Translations under genes and position numbers: made by a program | Notes under the pieces: model-generated | Database searches by the model: none | What the model saw: the letters and a program-made list of their open reading frames with translations, nothing else | Told to the model about the DNA's origin: nothing | Shown: positions 24,169-32,771 of the stretch, in pieces | Layout of the letters: each line of letters starts with the position of its first letter | How positions within the stretch are numbered: the first letter of the stretch is position 1 | Assembly (NCBI GenBank): GCA_022768185.1 | Contig: JALEMS010000061.1 | Span: 1 to 63,644, forward strand | DNA from: Clostridiales bacterium | GTDB lineage: Bacteria; Bacillota; Clostridia; Oscillospirales; Oscillospiraceae | Length of the DNA: 63,644 nt | Direction of reading: 5' to 3'

Positions 24169-26009
24169 TTGTCGTGCCTGCCTCCCTTGAATACACCGTA
24201 GCCGAAGTGGTCGCAGCGCAGGCAGCGGCCGCTCTCCTCGCGCGCGCCCTGCTCGGTCAGGCCGCACTCGATGCAGACAAAGTCGCCGCGGCGCTCGGCC
24301 GCCTCGCGTTCGGTGGTGTTGATGCGGCCCCGGCAGGGCTTGTTGCTCAGATCGGGCGCGGGAATGACCACGTCGGTGGTGATCTCATGCCGGAAGCCAA
24401 GGTATTCGTCAATGTTGGCTGCCGCCACCTTGCCGGCGGCAATGGCGCGGATGGCCGAGGCCGGGCCGGTGACACAGTCGCCGCCGGCAAACACACCGCT
24501 GGCGAGCGCGCCGCTTGCTCCGGCGATGCTGCTGTTGCTGAGCGCCTCAATGGTACCGCGGTGGATGGGGATGCCGGCGCGCTCGAAGGCGTTGGTCTCG
24601 ATGCCCTGGCCGATGGCGACGATGATGACGTCCGCCGGAATGCGCACCTCGGCCTGCTCCGCCGGAGCCGGGGCCGGACGGCCGCCGCGCACGAGGCCGG
24701 GGATCTGCGGCTGCACCCACAGGGCGGCGGCATGGCCGTCGGGGCCGGGCTCGATGCGTACCGGGGCCATCAGCGTGAGCAGCTCCGCACCCTCGGCGAT
24801 GGCGCCCTCGGCCTCCTCGGGCAGGGCCGTCATGTCCGCCTGGCGGCGGCGGTAGACGCACGAGACGCGCGCGGCGCCCAGGCGCACCGCGCTGCGCGTC
24901 ACGTCCATGGCGACGTTGCCGCCGCCGATGACCACCACACGCTTGCCGGTGAAGTCGGGCAGCTCGTCGTCGCCGATGGCGCGCAGCAGCTCCACCGCGC
25001 TCATCACGCCCGGGCAGTCCTCGCCGGGAATGCCGGTTTTCTTGTCGGTATGCGCGCCGATGGCGATGTACACGCTGTCGTACTGCGCGCGCAGCGTCTC
25101 CAGCGGCAGGTCGGCGCCGACGTCGACGCCGGTGACGGCCTCGACGCCCAGCGAGAGGATGGATTCGATCTCGCGGTCGAGCAGCTCACGCGGCAGGCGG
25201 TAGCTCGGAATGCCGTAGCGCAGCATGCCGCCGAGACGGCGCCGCTTTTCGTACACCGTGACCTTATGGCCCATCAGGGCCAGATAGTACGCCGCGGACA
25301 GGCCGCCCGGGCCGCCGCCGATGACGGCGACGGTTTTGCCCGTGGCGGGCGCGCAGGGCGGCTGCGGCACGTCGCCGGCTTGATCGACGGCATAGCGCTT
25401 GAGGCCGCGGATATTCATGGGATCGTCGAGCATGCTGCGGCGGCAGCGGGCCTCGCAGGGGTGCTCGCAGATGTAGGCGCAGGCGGTCGGGAAGGGATTG
25501 TCCTTCCGGATGAGGCGCACAGCGTCGGCGCAGCGGCCGGCGCGTACCAGCGCGATGTAGCCCGGGATATCCACGCCGGCCGGGCACATGGCCACGCACG
25601 GGACGGGATCGTCCAGGCTGCCGAGGCAGCGGTGATGCTCGATGTGCGCAAGATAGTCGGCGCGGAAGCCCTCCGTGCCGTTGAGCACCAGGCGCGCGGC
25701 ATGGCGGCCGATGGCGCAGTCTGCGGTCTCCTCGACGGTGCGGGCAGTCTCCTCGATCAGCCGGAGCGTTTCGGGCTTTGCTCTGCCGTCGAGCACATCG
25801 GTCAGCAGCGCGGAGATCTGTGCCAGGCCGATGCGGCAGGGGACGCACTTGCCGCAGGTCTGCGCGCGGCAGAGGTTGAGAAAATTCAGCGCCAGATCCA
25901 CCGGGCAAAGCCCCGGGGGCGAAGCGGCGATACGCCGTTCCATGTCGTGATAGAGCTGATCGACCACCATCTGCGCCCGGTCCGGGGTCTTGATGTCGAG
26001 CCTGCTCAT
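24162..26009 (-). CDS. NuoF-C/GltD-like flavoprotein partner of the hydrogenase
   Basis: A 615-residue fusion. Residues about 45-105 carry the NuoF-type [4Fe-4S] site (C52, C55, C58 and C98, in TCGKCVPCRIG...DCAIG). Residues about 135-195 hold the Cys-rich N-terminal cluster region of GltD (CVAMCPAGVDIPGY, CEHPCEARCR). Then come FAD- and NAD(P)-binding folds (VAVIGGGPGGLSAAY at 227-241, VVVIGGGNVAMDVTR). A CxxC...CxxC knuckle ends the protein (CIECG, CLRC). The NuoF FMN/NADH domain itself is missing. It likely passes electrons between NAD(P)H and HydA. The pairing resembles hydrogenases described as glutamate-synthase-linked (group A2); which cofactor is used, and whether it bifurcates, is unknown. 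GAAGGGAGTG precedes the ATG. Confidence 0.85.
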   Translation of the reverse strand: MSRLDIKTPDRAQMVVDQLYHDMERRIAASPPGLCPVDLALNFLNLCRAQTCGKCVPCRIGLAQISALLTDVLDGRAKPETLRLIEETARTVEETADCAIGRHAARLVLNGTEGFRADYLAHIEHHRCLGSLDDPVPCVAMCPAGVDIPGYIALVRAGRCADAVRLIRKDNPFPTACAYICEHPCEARCRRSMLDDPMNIRGLKRYAVDQAGDVPQPPCAPATGKTVAVIGGGPGGLSAAYYLALMGHKVTVYEKRRRLGGMLRYGIPSYRLPRELLDREIESILSLGVEAVTGVDVGADLPLETLRAQYDSVYIAIGAHTDKKTGIPGEDCPGVMSAVELLRAIGDDELPDFTGKRVVVIGGGNVAMDVTRSAVRLGAARVSCVYRRRQADMTALPEEAEGAIAEGAELLTLMAPVRIEPGPDGHAAALWVQPQIPGLVRGGRPAPAPAEQAEVRIPADVIIVAIGQGIETNAFERAGIPIHRGTIEALSNSSIAGASGALASGVFAGGDCVTGPASAIRAIAAGKVAAANIDEYLGFRHEITTDVVIPAPDLSNKPCRGRINTTEREAAERRGDFVCIECGLTEQGAREESGRCLRCDHFGYGVFKGGRHDKW

Positions 26010-26088
26010 ACGCGGTCACTCCCTTCAGCCGGAAGGCTTGTTTGGCTGCCGGATGCGCCCAGGCGCACCCGGCGGCGTTCTTTCCTTC

Positions 26089-26118
26089 AGTATACACAGG
26101 GGAAAACCGGTTTGTCCA
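26089..26118 (-). promoter_or_regulatory. Promoter of the hydrogenase operon
   Basis: Minus-strand TGGACA (26118-26113) and TATACT (26094-26089) are separated by 18 bases. The leader then contains a GCCGG...CCGGC hairpin at about 26050-26076. Confidence 0.6.
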
Positions 26119-26124
26119 GTTGGG

Positions 26125-26140
26125 AAAATATTCATATTTT
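26125..26140. promoter_or_regulatory. AT-rich palindrome upstream of the hydrogenase promoter
   Basis: AAAATAT and ATATTTT form a perfect 7-2-7 inverted repeat, 6 bases upstream of the -35 box in otherwise GC-rich DNA. Redox regulators such as Rex bind AT-rich palindromes at hydrogenase genes in clostridia. The flanks (TGTAAAATAT...) are only a partial match to known Rex sites, so the regulator is a guess. Confidence 0.45.
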
Positions 26141-26220
26141 ACAGTTTTGCGACCTCATTCTCGTGAAAAATGCGAAGACCTCACAGCCTTTTCCGGCGGC
26201 CGGACGCCGTGCGGCCTGCG

Positions 26221-26257
26221 AAAAAAAGCCCGGCGGGCAAGACGGCCCGCCGGGTGT
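26221..26257 (-). terminator. Terminator of the 45-residue small gene
   Basis: GCCCGGCGGG (from 26228) pairs with CCCGCCGGG (26246-26254). On the minus strand a TTTTTTT run (26227-26221) follows. It lies about 115 bases past the small gene's stop; the bases between hold no clear gene. Confidence 0.75.
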
Positions 26258-26371
26258 GCAGAGAAACTGCATTATGTAAGAAGCCGGCGTACACTGCGCC
26301 CGGCCACCGGTTGCTTTTTTCGTTTGGCATATCAGCTCGGCACGCGCGCAGAGCGCGGCTGTGCATAACGA

Positions 26372-26509
26372 TCAGTCTTTGCTGGCAATCTGTTCAGCGT
26401 CTGTTGCGGCCAGATACAGCTCTTCCGCTTCACGCTGCGCCTGGATCAGCAGGTCGATCGCGGCTTCGGTGGCAGACATTACACGCAGATACATTTCCTT
26501 ATAATCCAT
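26372..26509 (-). CDS. 45-residue small helical protein
   Basis: ATG at 26509 starts MDYKEMYLRVMSATEAAIDL, continuing ...LIQAQREAEELYLAA and ending at TGA (26372-26374). The sequence is predicted to form one long amphipathic helix and has no signal or membrane segment. The gene has a consensus promoter (TTGACT-17-TATAAT), AAAGGGG about 10 bases before the start, and a downstream terminator, which together make it very likely to be real. I recall similar short proteins in related Clostridia and their phages (MxYKxMY...EELY), but no function is known to me. Too short for most gene callers. Confidence 0.75.
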   Translation of the reverse strand: MDYKEMYLRVMSATEAAIDLLIQAQREAEELYLAATDAEQIASKD

Positions 26510-26543
26510 CGGTCTATTCCCCTTTCTTTTTCACTTCGAGGCG

Positions 26544-26572
26544 ATTATATGACATCAGATTCGGAAAGTCAA
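26544..26572 (-). promoter_or_regulatory. Promoter of the 45-residue protein gene
   Basis: Minus-strand TTGACT (26572-26567) and TATAAT (26549-26544) are separated by exactly 17 bases, 35 bases upstream of the start codon. Confidence 0.8.
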
Positions 26573-26732
26573 CATCTTGTGCCAAACTTCCTGCTATTCG
26601 ACAAAAGAACACGAAATGTGACATTCCGATCAGGCGTCACAGACCTCCCCGGACCATTGTATCCGCCGGAAAAGGAATGTGTGCGCCTGCCGGGAGCGCC
26701 GTCCGAAATTGCTTCCTGACGCATCGAAAGCA
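26573..26732. other. Intergenic region between divergent small gene and lgt
   Basis: No gene, RNA or repeat could be supported between the small-gene promoter and the lgt promoter. The stretch is less GC-rich at its left end. Confidence 0.4.
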
Positions 26733-26762
26733 TTTACAGGACCGCCTGTGATGTGATACAAT
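26733..26762 (+). promoter_or_regulatory. Candidate lgt promoter
   Basis: TTTACA (26733-26738) and TACAAT (26757-26762) are 18 bases apart. This gives a leader of about 110 bases. Confidence 0.5.
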
Positions 26763-26881
26763 ATAAAATCAATTCAATCCATTTTGCCTTTTGCGGCGGC
26801 TGCGGCCGGACGGAGCGGACGGCGCACGGGCGGCCGCGATCAGGATGCGGAATGCATCGCCGCGCAGCGGCGGGAGGAGCT

Positions 26882-27643
26882 ATGTATAACGACTGGTTTC
26901 ACATCGGCAGGCTGACGATTCACGGCTACGGCGTGATGATCGCGCTGGGCGTGGTGCTGGCGGTGACGATGACGGCACGGCGGGCGAAGCGCCGCGGGCT
27001 GAGCGACGACGCGGTGTACGGCATCGTGCTGTGCCTGCTCATCGCCGGGGCGGTCGGGGCAAAGCTGCTGTACTGCCTGCTGCACCTGTCCGACGTGCGG
27101 GCCGACCCGGCCCTCCTCATCCGGCCGAACGGCTTTCTCATCTACGGCGGCGTTGTGACAGGTCTGCTGGCCATGGCGCTCTACTGTAAAAAGACCGGCC
27201 TGTCATTCGGTGCGTATTTCGACCTGTGCATGCCGGGTGTGGCGCTGGCGCAGTGCATCGGGCGCATCGGCTGCTTTTTTGCCGGCTGCTGCTACGGACG
27301 CGAGACACAGCTGCCGTTTGCCGTGGTGTTCCCGGCCGGCAGCATTGCGCCGGCCGGCGTGCCCCTGTGGCCGACGCAGCTGATCTCCAGCGCCGGAGAC
27401 GGGCTGATTTGCCTGCTCCTGCTGTGGTATGCGCGCCGTCCGCGGCGGCCCGGCAGCGTGGGGCTGCTGTATCTGACGCTGTACGGCGTGGGGCGCTTTG
27501 CCGTGGAATTCATCCGAAACGACTATCAGGCCGTACTCGGCCCGCTGTCGTACGCGCAGATTATTTCGCTGGCTGTGGCTGTCGTGGCAGCCGTTTTGTG
27601 GCTCGTGCGCGGGGCGGGACCGCTGTCAACGAAAAACACTTGA
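26882..27643 (+). CDS. lgt: Prolipoprotein diacylglyceryl transferase
   Basis: A 253-residue protein with about seven membrane spans. It matches Lgt: IHGYGVMIALGVVLAV, then FLIYGGVVTGLLAMALYCKKTG, GVALAQCIGRIGCFFAGCCYGRET, and YGVGRFAVEFIRND at the end. Lgt moves diacylglycerol from phosphatidylglycerol onto the lipobox cysteine of prelipoproteins in the membrane; several lipoproteins are encoded in this window. The signature GRIGNFxNGE of classic Lgt is here GRIGCFFAGCCYG, a cysteine-rich variant I recall from other gut Clostridia. GGGAGGAGCT precedes the ATG at 26882. Confidence 0.9.
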   Translation: MYNDWFHIGRLTIHGYGVMIALGVVLAVTMTARRAKRRGLSDDAVYGIVLCLLIAGAVGAKLLYCLLHLSDVRADPALLIRPNGFLIYGGVVTGLLAMALYCKKTGLSFGAYFDLCMPGVALAQCIGRIGCFFAGCCYGRETQLPFAVVFPAGSIAPAGVPLWPTQLISSAGDGLICLLLLWYARRPRRPGSVGLLYLTLYGVGRFAVEFIRNDYQAVLGPLSYAQIISLAVAVVAAVLWLVRGAGPLSTKNT

Positions 27644-27668
27644 CAGGAAAAGAAAAATGTGATATCCT
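27640..27668 (+). promoter_or_regulatory. Promoter of the SRP/ribosomal operon
   Basis: TTGACA (27640-27645) and TATCCT (27663-27668) are 17 bases apart. The -35 box overlaps the lgt stop codon. Confidence 0.6.
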
Positions 27669-27711
27669 CACAGGGCTGTAAAGCGCAAACCATTGACAGG
27701 AGGTCGCCCGG

Positions 27712-28062
27712 GTGACGGAGGATCGCGTTTACATGACCATTCTTTTCGATCACTACGGCGCGCTGCTCACCGAGCGCCAGCAGAAGCTGATGGCGCTGCG
27801 CTATAACGACGACCTTTCCCTCTCCGAGATCGCGGAGGTCTCCGGCGGGACGCGCCAGAGCGTGTGGGACACGCTGCGCCGCGCCGAGGCCGTTCTTCAG
27901 GATATGGAAGCCAGGCTGGGCCTGGTTCGCCGGTTGGCTGCGCACCGCGCAGCCGCTGCACGCATGGAGCAGCTGCTCGGCGAGCTGACCGGGCTGACCG
28001 AAGGCCGCGCCCGCGCGCTCTGTCAGGAGCTGGCGCAGTGCGCTGCCGAGTTCAAGGAGTAA
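27712..28062 (+). CDS. ylxM: YlxM-family SRP-associated HTH protein
   Basis: A 116-residue protein starting at GTG 27712, 7 bases after AGGAGGT. It has the YlxM/p13 layout: ILFDHYGALLTERQQKLMALRYNDDLSLSEIAE followed by a helix-turn-helix (SGGTRQSVWDTLRRAE). It normally sits directly before ffh, as here (3-base gap). In streptococci YlxM binds the SRP RNA and modulates the SRP GTPase cycle. The extra C-terminal alanine-rich helix is ordinary for the family. Confidence 0.9.
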   Translation: MTEDRVYMTILFDHYGALLTERQQKLMALRYNDDLSLSEIAEVSGGTRQSVWDTLRRAEAVLQDMEARLGLVRRLAAHRAAAARMEQLLGELTGLTEGRARALCQELAQCAAEFKE

Positions 28063-28065
28063 ACA

Positions 28066-29397
<1,332 letters not shown>

Positions 29398-29437
29398 ACC
29401 GGCTTCGATAAATGATTTTAATTTGGAGGTGAAATAC

Positions 29438-29674
29438 ATGGTCAAGATCAGACTGCGCAGAATGGGCGCCAAGAAGAACCCCTTCTACCGTATCGTCATT
29501 GCCGACTCCCGTTACCCGAGAGACGGTCGCTTCATCGAGGAAATCGGCACCTACGATCCTCAGGCAGACGCCAGCGTCAAGGTCGACGCCGAGCGCGCAA
29601 AGTACTGGCTCTCCAACGGCGCACAGCCCACGGAGACTGTCCGCGCGCTGCTCAAGAAGGCTGAGGCGCTTTAA
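29438..29674 (+). CDS. rpsP: 30S ribosomal protein S16
   Basis: A 78-residue protein starting [20 protein letters not shown] with [19 protein letters not shown], the S16 signature. It helps small-subunit assembly. ATG at 29438 follows TTTGGAGGTGAAATAC, an ideal ribosome site for a highly expressed gene. It is followed 10 bases later by the KH-domain gene. Confidence 0.97.
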   Translation: MVKIRLRRMGAKKNPFYRIVIADSRYPRDGRFIEEIGTYDPQADASVKVDAERAKYWLSNGAQPTETVRALLKKAEAL

Positions 29675-29684
29675 GGAGAATGCA

Positions 29685-29915
29685 ATGAAAGAGCTTCTGA
29701 CCTACATCATACAGAACCTTGTTTCCAAGCCGGACGAGGTCTCTGTGGCCGAGCGCGAGGCCGACGGCGAAACCGTGTTCGAGGTGCGGGTCGCTGAAGG
29801 CGACATGGGCAAGGTCATCGGCCGTCAAGGCAGGATCGTCAAGGAGATCCGCGTGCTCATGAAAGCCGTCGCCCAGCGAAAGGGCAAAAAAGTGTCCGTG
29901 GAGATCATGGACTGA
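29685..29915 (+). CDS. khpA: KhpA-type KH-domain RNA-binding protein
   Basis: A 76-residue protein with a single KH domain: the GKVIGRQGRIVKEIRVLMKA motif contains the GxxG loop (IGRQGR). Short KH proteins between rpsP and rimM are typical of Firmicutes. KhpA partners with KhpB/Jag and affects cell elongation and sRNA-related processes in streptococci. TTAAGGAGAATGCA precedes the ATG. It is followed by a terminator-like hairpin inside the operon. Confidence 0.93.
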   Translation: MKELLTYIIQNLVSKPDEVSVAEREADGETVFEVRVAEGDMGKVIGRQGRIVKEIRVLMKAVAQRKGKKVSVEIMD

Positions 29916-29931
29916 CACATGTCTCAGAAAA

Positions 29932-29954
29932 GGGCCGCTCTGCGGCTCTTTTTT
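29932..29954 (+). terminator. Terminator-like hairpin inside the operon
   Basis: GGGCCGC (29932-29938) pairs with GCGGCTC (29942-29948) with one wobble around TCT, followed by TTTTTT. It lies between khpA and rimM and probably reduces transcription of the downstream maturation genes relative to rpsP. No separate rimM promoter was recognised. Confidence 0.65.
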
Positions 29955-30029
29955 GAAATGTACGCCGATGCGGCAGAATACCCTGCGCGCCGTACCTGTG
30001 CCGTGCCGCGCGCGGAGAAGGGATCGACC

Positions 30030-30515
30030 ATGAAGCAGCAATATCTGGAGGCCGGGCGGATCGTCAACACCCACGGCATCGCCGGCGAGGTGAAGATCCA
30101 GCCCTGGACGGACGACGCGGCGTTCCTGCGCCGGTTCCGCGTGTTTTATCTGGACGGAGCGCCCCTGCGCGTGAAGAAAAGCCGTGTGCACAAGGACTTT
30201 CTCATCACTGCGTTCGAGGGGCTGGACGATATCAATGCGGTCATGCCGCTGAAAAACAAAATTCTTTATTTCGACCGGGATGACGCGGCGCTGGAGCCGG
30301 GGACGTATTTTCTGGCCGACCTCATCGGTGCGCAGGTCGTCGGTGAGGACGGGACGGCCCTCGGTACGCTGCGCGAGGTGATGGAGCTGCCGCGCGGGCG
30401 CGTGTACGTCGTGCAGGGCGAGCGGGAGATCCTCATTCCCGCCGTGCCGGAATTCGTGCGCGGGGTCGACGCCGAGGCCGGCGTCATCACCGTACACCTG
30501 ATCGAAGGACTTTAA
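30030..30515 (+). CDS. rimM: 16S rRNA maturation factor RimM
   Basis: A 161-residue protein with the N-terminal RimM barrel (GRIVNTHGIAGEVKIQPWTDD) and a C-terminal PRC-barrel (ADLIGAQVVGEDGTALG...ILIPAVPEFVRGVD). It helps S19 join the head of the small subunit during ribosome assembly. ATG at 30030 was chosen because the conserved domain starts there and GAGAAGGG lies upstream; the frame is open further upstream without homology. It is followed by trmD after 21 bases. Confidence 0.95.
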   Translation: MKQQYLEAGRIVNTHGIAGEVKIQPWTDDAAFLRRFRVFYLDGAPLRVKKSRVHKDFLITAFEGLDDINAVMPLKNKILYFDRDDAALEPGTYFLADLIGAQVVGEDGTALGTLREVMELPRGRVYVVQGEREILIPAVPEFVRGVDAEAGVITVHLIEGL

Positions 30516-30536
30516 TTCAGGAGACAAAGCAAGCCA

Positions 30537-31808
30537 ATGAGTAGTTTTCGCGTGGATATTATGACGCTGTTTCCGGACACGATGCAGGCCCTGCTGGGCG
30601 AGAGCATCCTGGGCCGGGCGGCAAAAAAGGATATATTGGACATTCACTGCGTGCAGATCCGCGACTATACGACCAATCGCCAGATGCAGGTGGACGACTA
30701 CCCCTACGGCGGCGGCTTCGGCTGCGTGCTGATGGCGCAGCCGCTCAAAAGCTGCCTGGACGATGTGATCGCCCGCGCCGGGGAACGCCGCCGCCGCGTC
30801 ATTTACATGTCGCCCCAGGGCAAGACGCTGACGCAGGACGTCGCGCGCCGGCTGGTGCGCGATTACGACCATCTCGTGCTGGTGTGCGGGCACTATGAGG
30901 GCATTGACGAGCGCTTCATCGAGGCGTGTGTCGACGAGGAGATCAGCATCGGCGATTATGTGCTCACCGGCGGCGAGCTGCCGGCCATGGTGCTGACCGA
31001 CTGCGTGTGCCGCATGGTGCCGGGCGTGCTGGCCGACGAGGCGTGCTACACCGGCGAGAGCCACTGGGACGGCCTGCTGGAATACCCGCAGTACACCCGC
31101 CCTGCCGTGTGGGAGGGCCGGCGCGTGCCGGAGGTGCTTGTGTGCGGCAACCACGCCGAGGTGGCGCGCTGGCGCACACGCAAGCAGCTGGAGCGGACGC
31201 TCGATAAGCGGCCGGACATGGCCGCGCGGCTCGATCCGGCGCTGTTCGGGGAAATTCTGCGCGAGCGCACGCCGCAGCCGAAGCAGTGGCGCTTCGACTG
31301 CCGCCGGGCCGAGCCGGCAGACCTGCCGCAGATCATGCGGATCGTCGAGGACGGGCGCGCCTCGCTGGCGGAGCTGGGCATTGAGCAGTGGCAGACCGGA
31401 TATCCCACGTGGGACAATTATGAGTTTGACGTCGCGCGCGGCATCGCCTGGGTCATCACCTCCGGCGAGGAGCTTGCTGCGGCTGCGGCCATCGACTTTG
31501 CGCCGGACCCCGCCTACGCCGCCATCGAGGGCGCCTGGCTGACCGACGGTAATTATGCCAGCATCCACCGTGCCTGTGTGGCCAAGGCCTTCCGCGGGAC
31601 GGGCGCGGCCTCTGAGCTGCTGTCGCTGGCGGAGGATCTGGCGCTGGGCAGCGGCTGCGGCGCGGTGCGCGTCGACACGCACGCGGGCAACACTCCCATG
31701 CGCCGCCTGCTGGAGAAGAACGGCTATACCGAGTGCGGCGTCATCACGCTGCTGTCCGGCAGCGAGGCCGGGCAGAAGCGCGTCGCCTACGAAAAGAAGT
31801 TGGTTTGA
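30537..31808 (+). CDS. trmD: TrmD tRNA (m1G37) methyltransferase fused to a GNAT acetyltransferase
   Basis: A 423-residue fusion. Residues 1-245 are a complete TrmD: YPYGGGFGCVLMAQP, GHYEGIDERFIE and the knot region SIGDYVLTGGELPAM, plus the C-terminal YTRP...VPEVLVCGNH. It methylates G37 of tRNAs with S-adenosylmethionine to prevent frameshifting. Residues about 252-423 are a GNAT domain (RAEPADLPQIMRIVEDGR, then IHRACVAKAFRGTGAASELLSLAE, where the acetyl-CoA loop RGTGA is present). There is no stop or frameshift between the two. The acetylation substrate is unknown. rplS, the usual next gene, is absent; rsmA follows after 3 bases. Confidence 0.93.
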   Translation: MSSFRVDIMTLFPDTMQALLGESILGRAAKKDILDIHCVQIRDYTTNRQMQVDDYPYGGGFGCVLMAQPLKSCLDDVIARAGERRRRVIYMSPQGKTLTQDVARRLVRDYDHLVLVCGHYEGIDERFIEACVDEEISIGDYVLTGGELPAMVLTDCVCRMVPGVLADEACYTGESHWDGLLEYPQYTRPAVWEGRRVPEVLVCGNHAEVARWRTRKQLERTLDKRPDMAARLDPALFGEILRERTPQPKQWRFDCRRAEPADLPQIMRIVEDGRASLAELGIEQWQTGYPTWDNYEFDVARGIAWVITSGEELAAAAAIDFAPDPAYAAIEGAWLTDGNYASIHRACVAKAFRGTGAASELLSLAEDLALGSGCGAVRVDTHAGNTPMRRLLEKNGYTECGVITLLSGSEAGQKRVAYEKKLV

Positions 31809-31811
31809 TCC

Positions 31812-32690
31812 ATGGGAAAGCTGACCGATTACAACGAGATCCGCGCGCTGCTTGCGCGGCACAGCTTTCATTTTTCCAAGGCCCTGGGGCAGAACTTTCT
31901 CTGCGCCGCCTGGGTCCCGGAGGAGATCGCCGACGCGGCGGAGCTGGATCGGGAGACGGGCGTGCTGGAGATCGGACCCGGTATCGGGTGCCTGACGGCG
32001 GAGCTGTCGGCCCGGGCCGGCCGTGTCGTTGCCATCGAGGCGGACCGGCGGCTGCTGCCCGTGCTGGCGGAAACGCTGGAGGGGCGGGAAAACGTCGAGA
32101 TCGTCTGCGGCGACGCGCTGCGGCAGGATCTGGCGGCTCTGGCCGCTGAGAAGCTGGCGGGCCTGCGGCCCGTCGTGTGCGCCAATCTTCCCTACAGCGT
32201 CACCTCCCCGCTGCTGACGGCCATGCTCGAGGCGCGCTGCTTTGAGACGATGACCGTGATGATCCAGAAGGAGGTGGCCCAGCGCATCTGCGCCGGGCCG
32301 GGCAGCGCGGCCTACGGCGCGTTTTCCGTCTTCGTGCAGTGGCACGCCGTGCCGCGCATCTGCTTTGACGTGCCGCCCGGCTGCTTCATCCCGCAGCCGA
32401 AGGTCACCTCGAGCGTGCTGCAGCTGCAGCGCCGCAAGGCGCCGCCCGTGCCGGTGCAGGACGAGGGGATGCTCTTTCGCGTGGTGCGCGCGGCCTTCGG
32501 GCAGCGGCGCAAAACGCTGTCGAACGCGCTGTGCGGCGGCGGCTTTGCCAAGCCGGATGTGACTGCGGCGCTGGAGGCGGCGGGGATCGACCCCGGCGTG
32601 CGCGGCGAACGGCTGGGCCTGCCGGAGTTTGCGCGCCTGGCGGACGCCTTCACCGTCCTGACCTGGGACGGCGGCGCGCCTGTAAAATGA
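31812..32690 (+). CDS. rsmA: 16S rRNA dimethyladenosine transferase
   Basis: A 292-residue KsgA/RsmA protein. SAM-binding VLEIGPGIGCLTAEL (about 50-64), the acidic EAD, and catalytic ANLPYSVTSPLL (about 124) are all intact, as is the LGQNFL start and the C-terminal helical domain with FGQRRKTLSNAL. It dimethylates A1518 and A1519 of 16S rRNA late in assembly. It lies 3 bases after trmD-GNAT, so the two are probably translated from one message. Confidence 0.95.
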   Translation: MGKLTDYNEIRALLARHSFHFSKALGQNFLCAAWVPEEIADAAELDRETGVLEIGPGIGCLTAELSARAGRVVAIEADRRLLPVLAETLEGRENVEIVCGDALRQDLAALAAEKLAGLRPVVCANLPYSVTSPLLTAMLEARCFETMTVMIQKEVAQRICAGPGSAAYGAFSVFVQWHAVPRICFDVPPGCFIPQPKVTSSVLQLQRRKAPPVPVQDEGMLFRVVRAAFGQRRKTLSNALCGGGFAKPDVTAALEAAGIDPGVRGERLGLPEFARLADAFTVLTWDGGAPVK

Positions 32691-32771
32691 ATCATTGTGT
32701 GCCGCTGCGCGCCGTGCGTGCGGCGGCGCTGTTTTTCCGGGCCGCCCGGCCCGCAGTAGGGAGGGACCGCA

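Noticed and set aside
24174-26279. A long plus-strand open frame antisense to the hydrogenase partner gene
   Set aside because: Low-complexity alanine/glycine/arginine translation with no motifs; the minus-strand gene has clear cofactor sites.
26181-26366. A 61-codon minus-strand frame downstream of the 45-residue gene
   Set aside because: It overlaps the terminator hairpin and has no ribosome site or conserved look.
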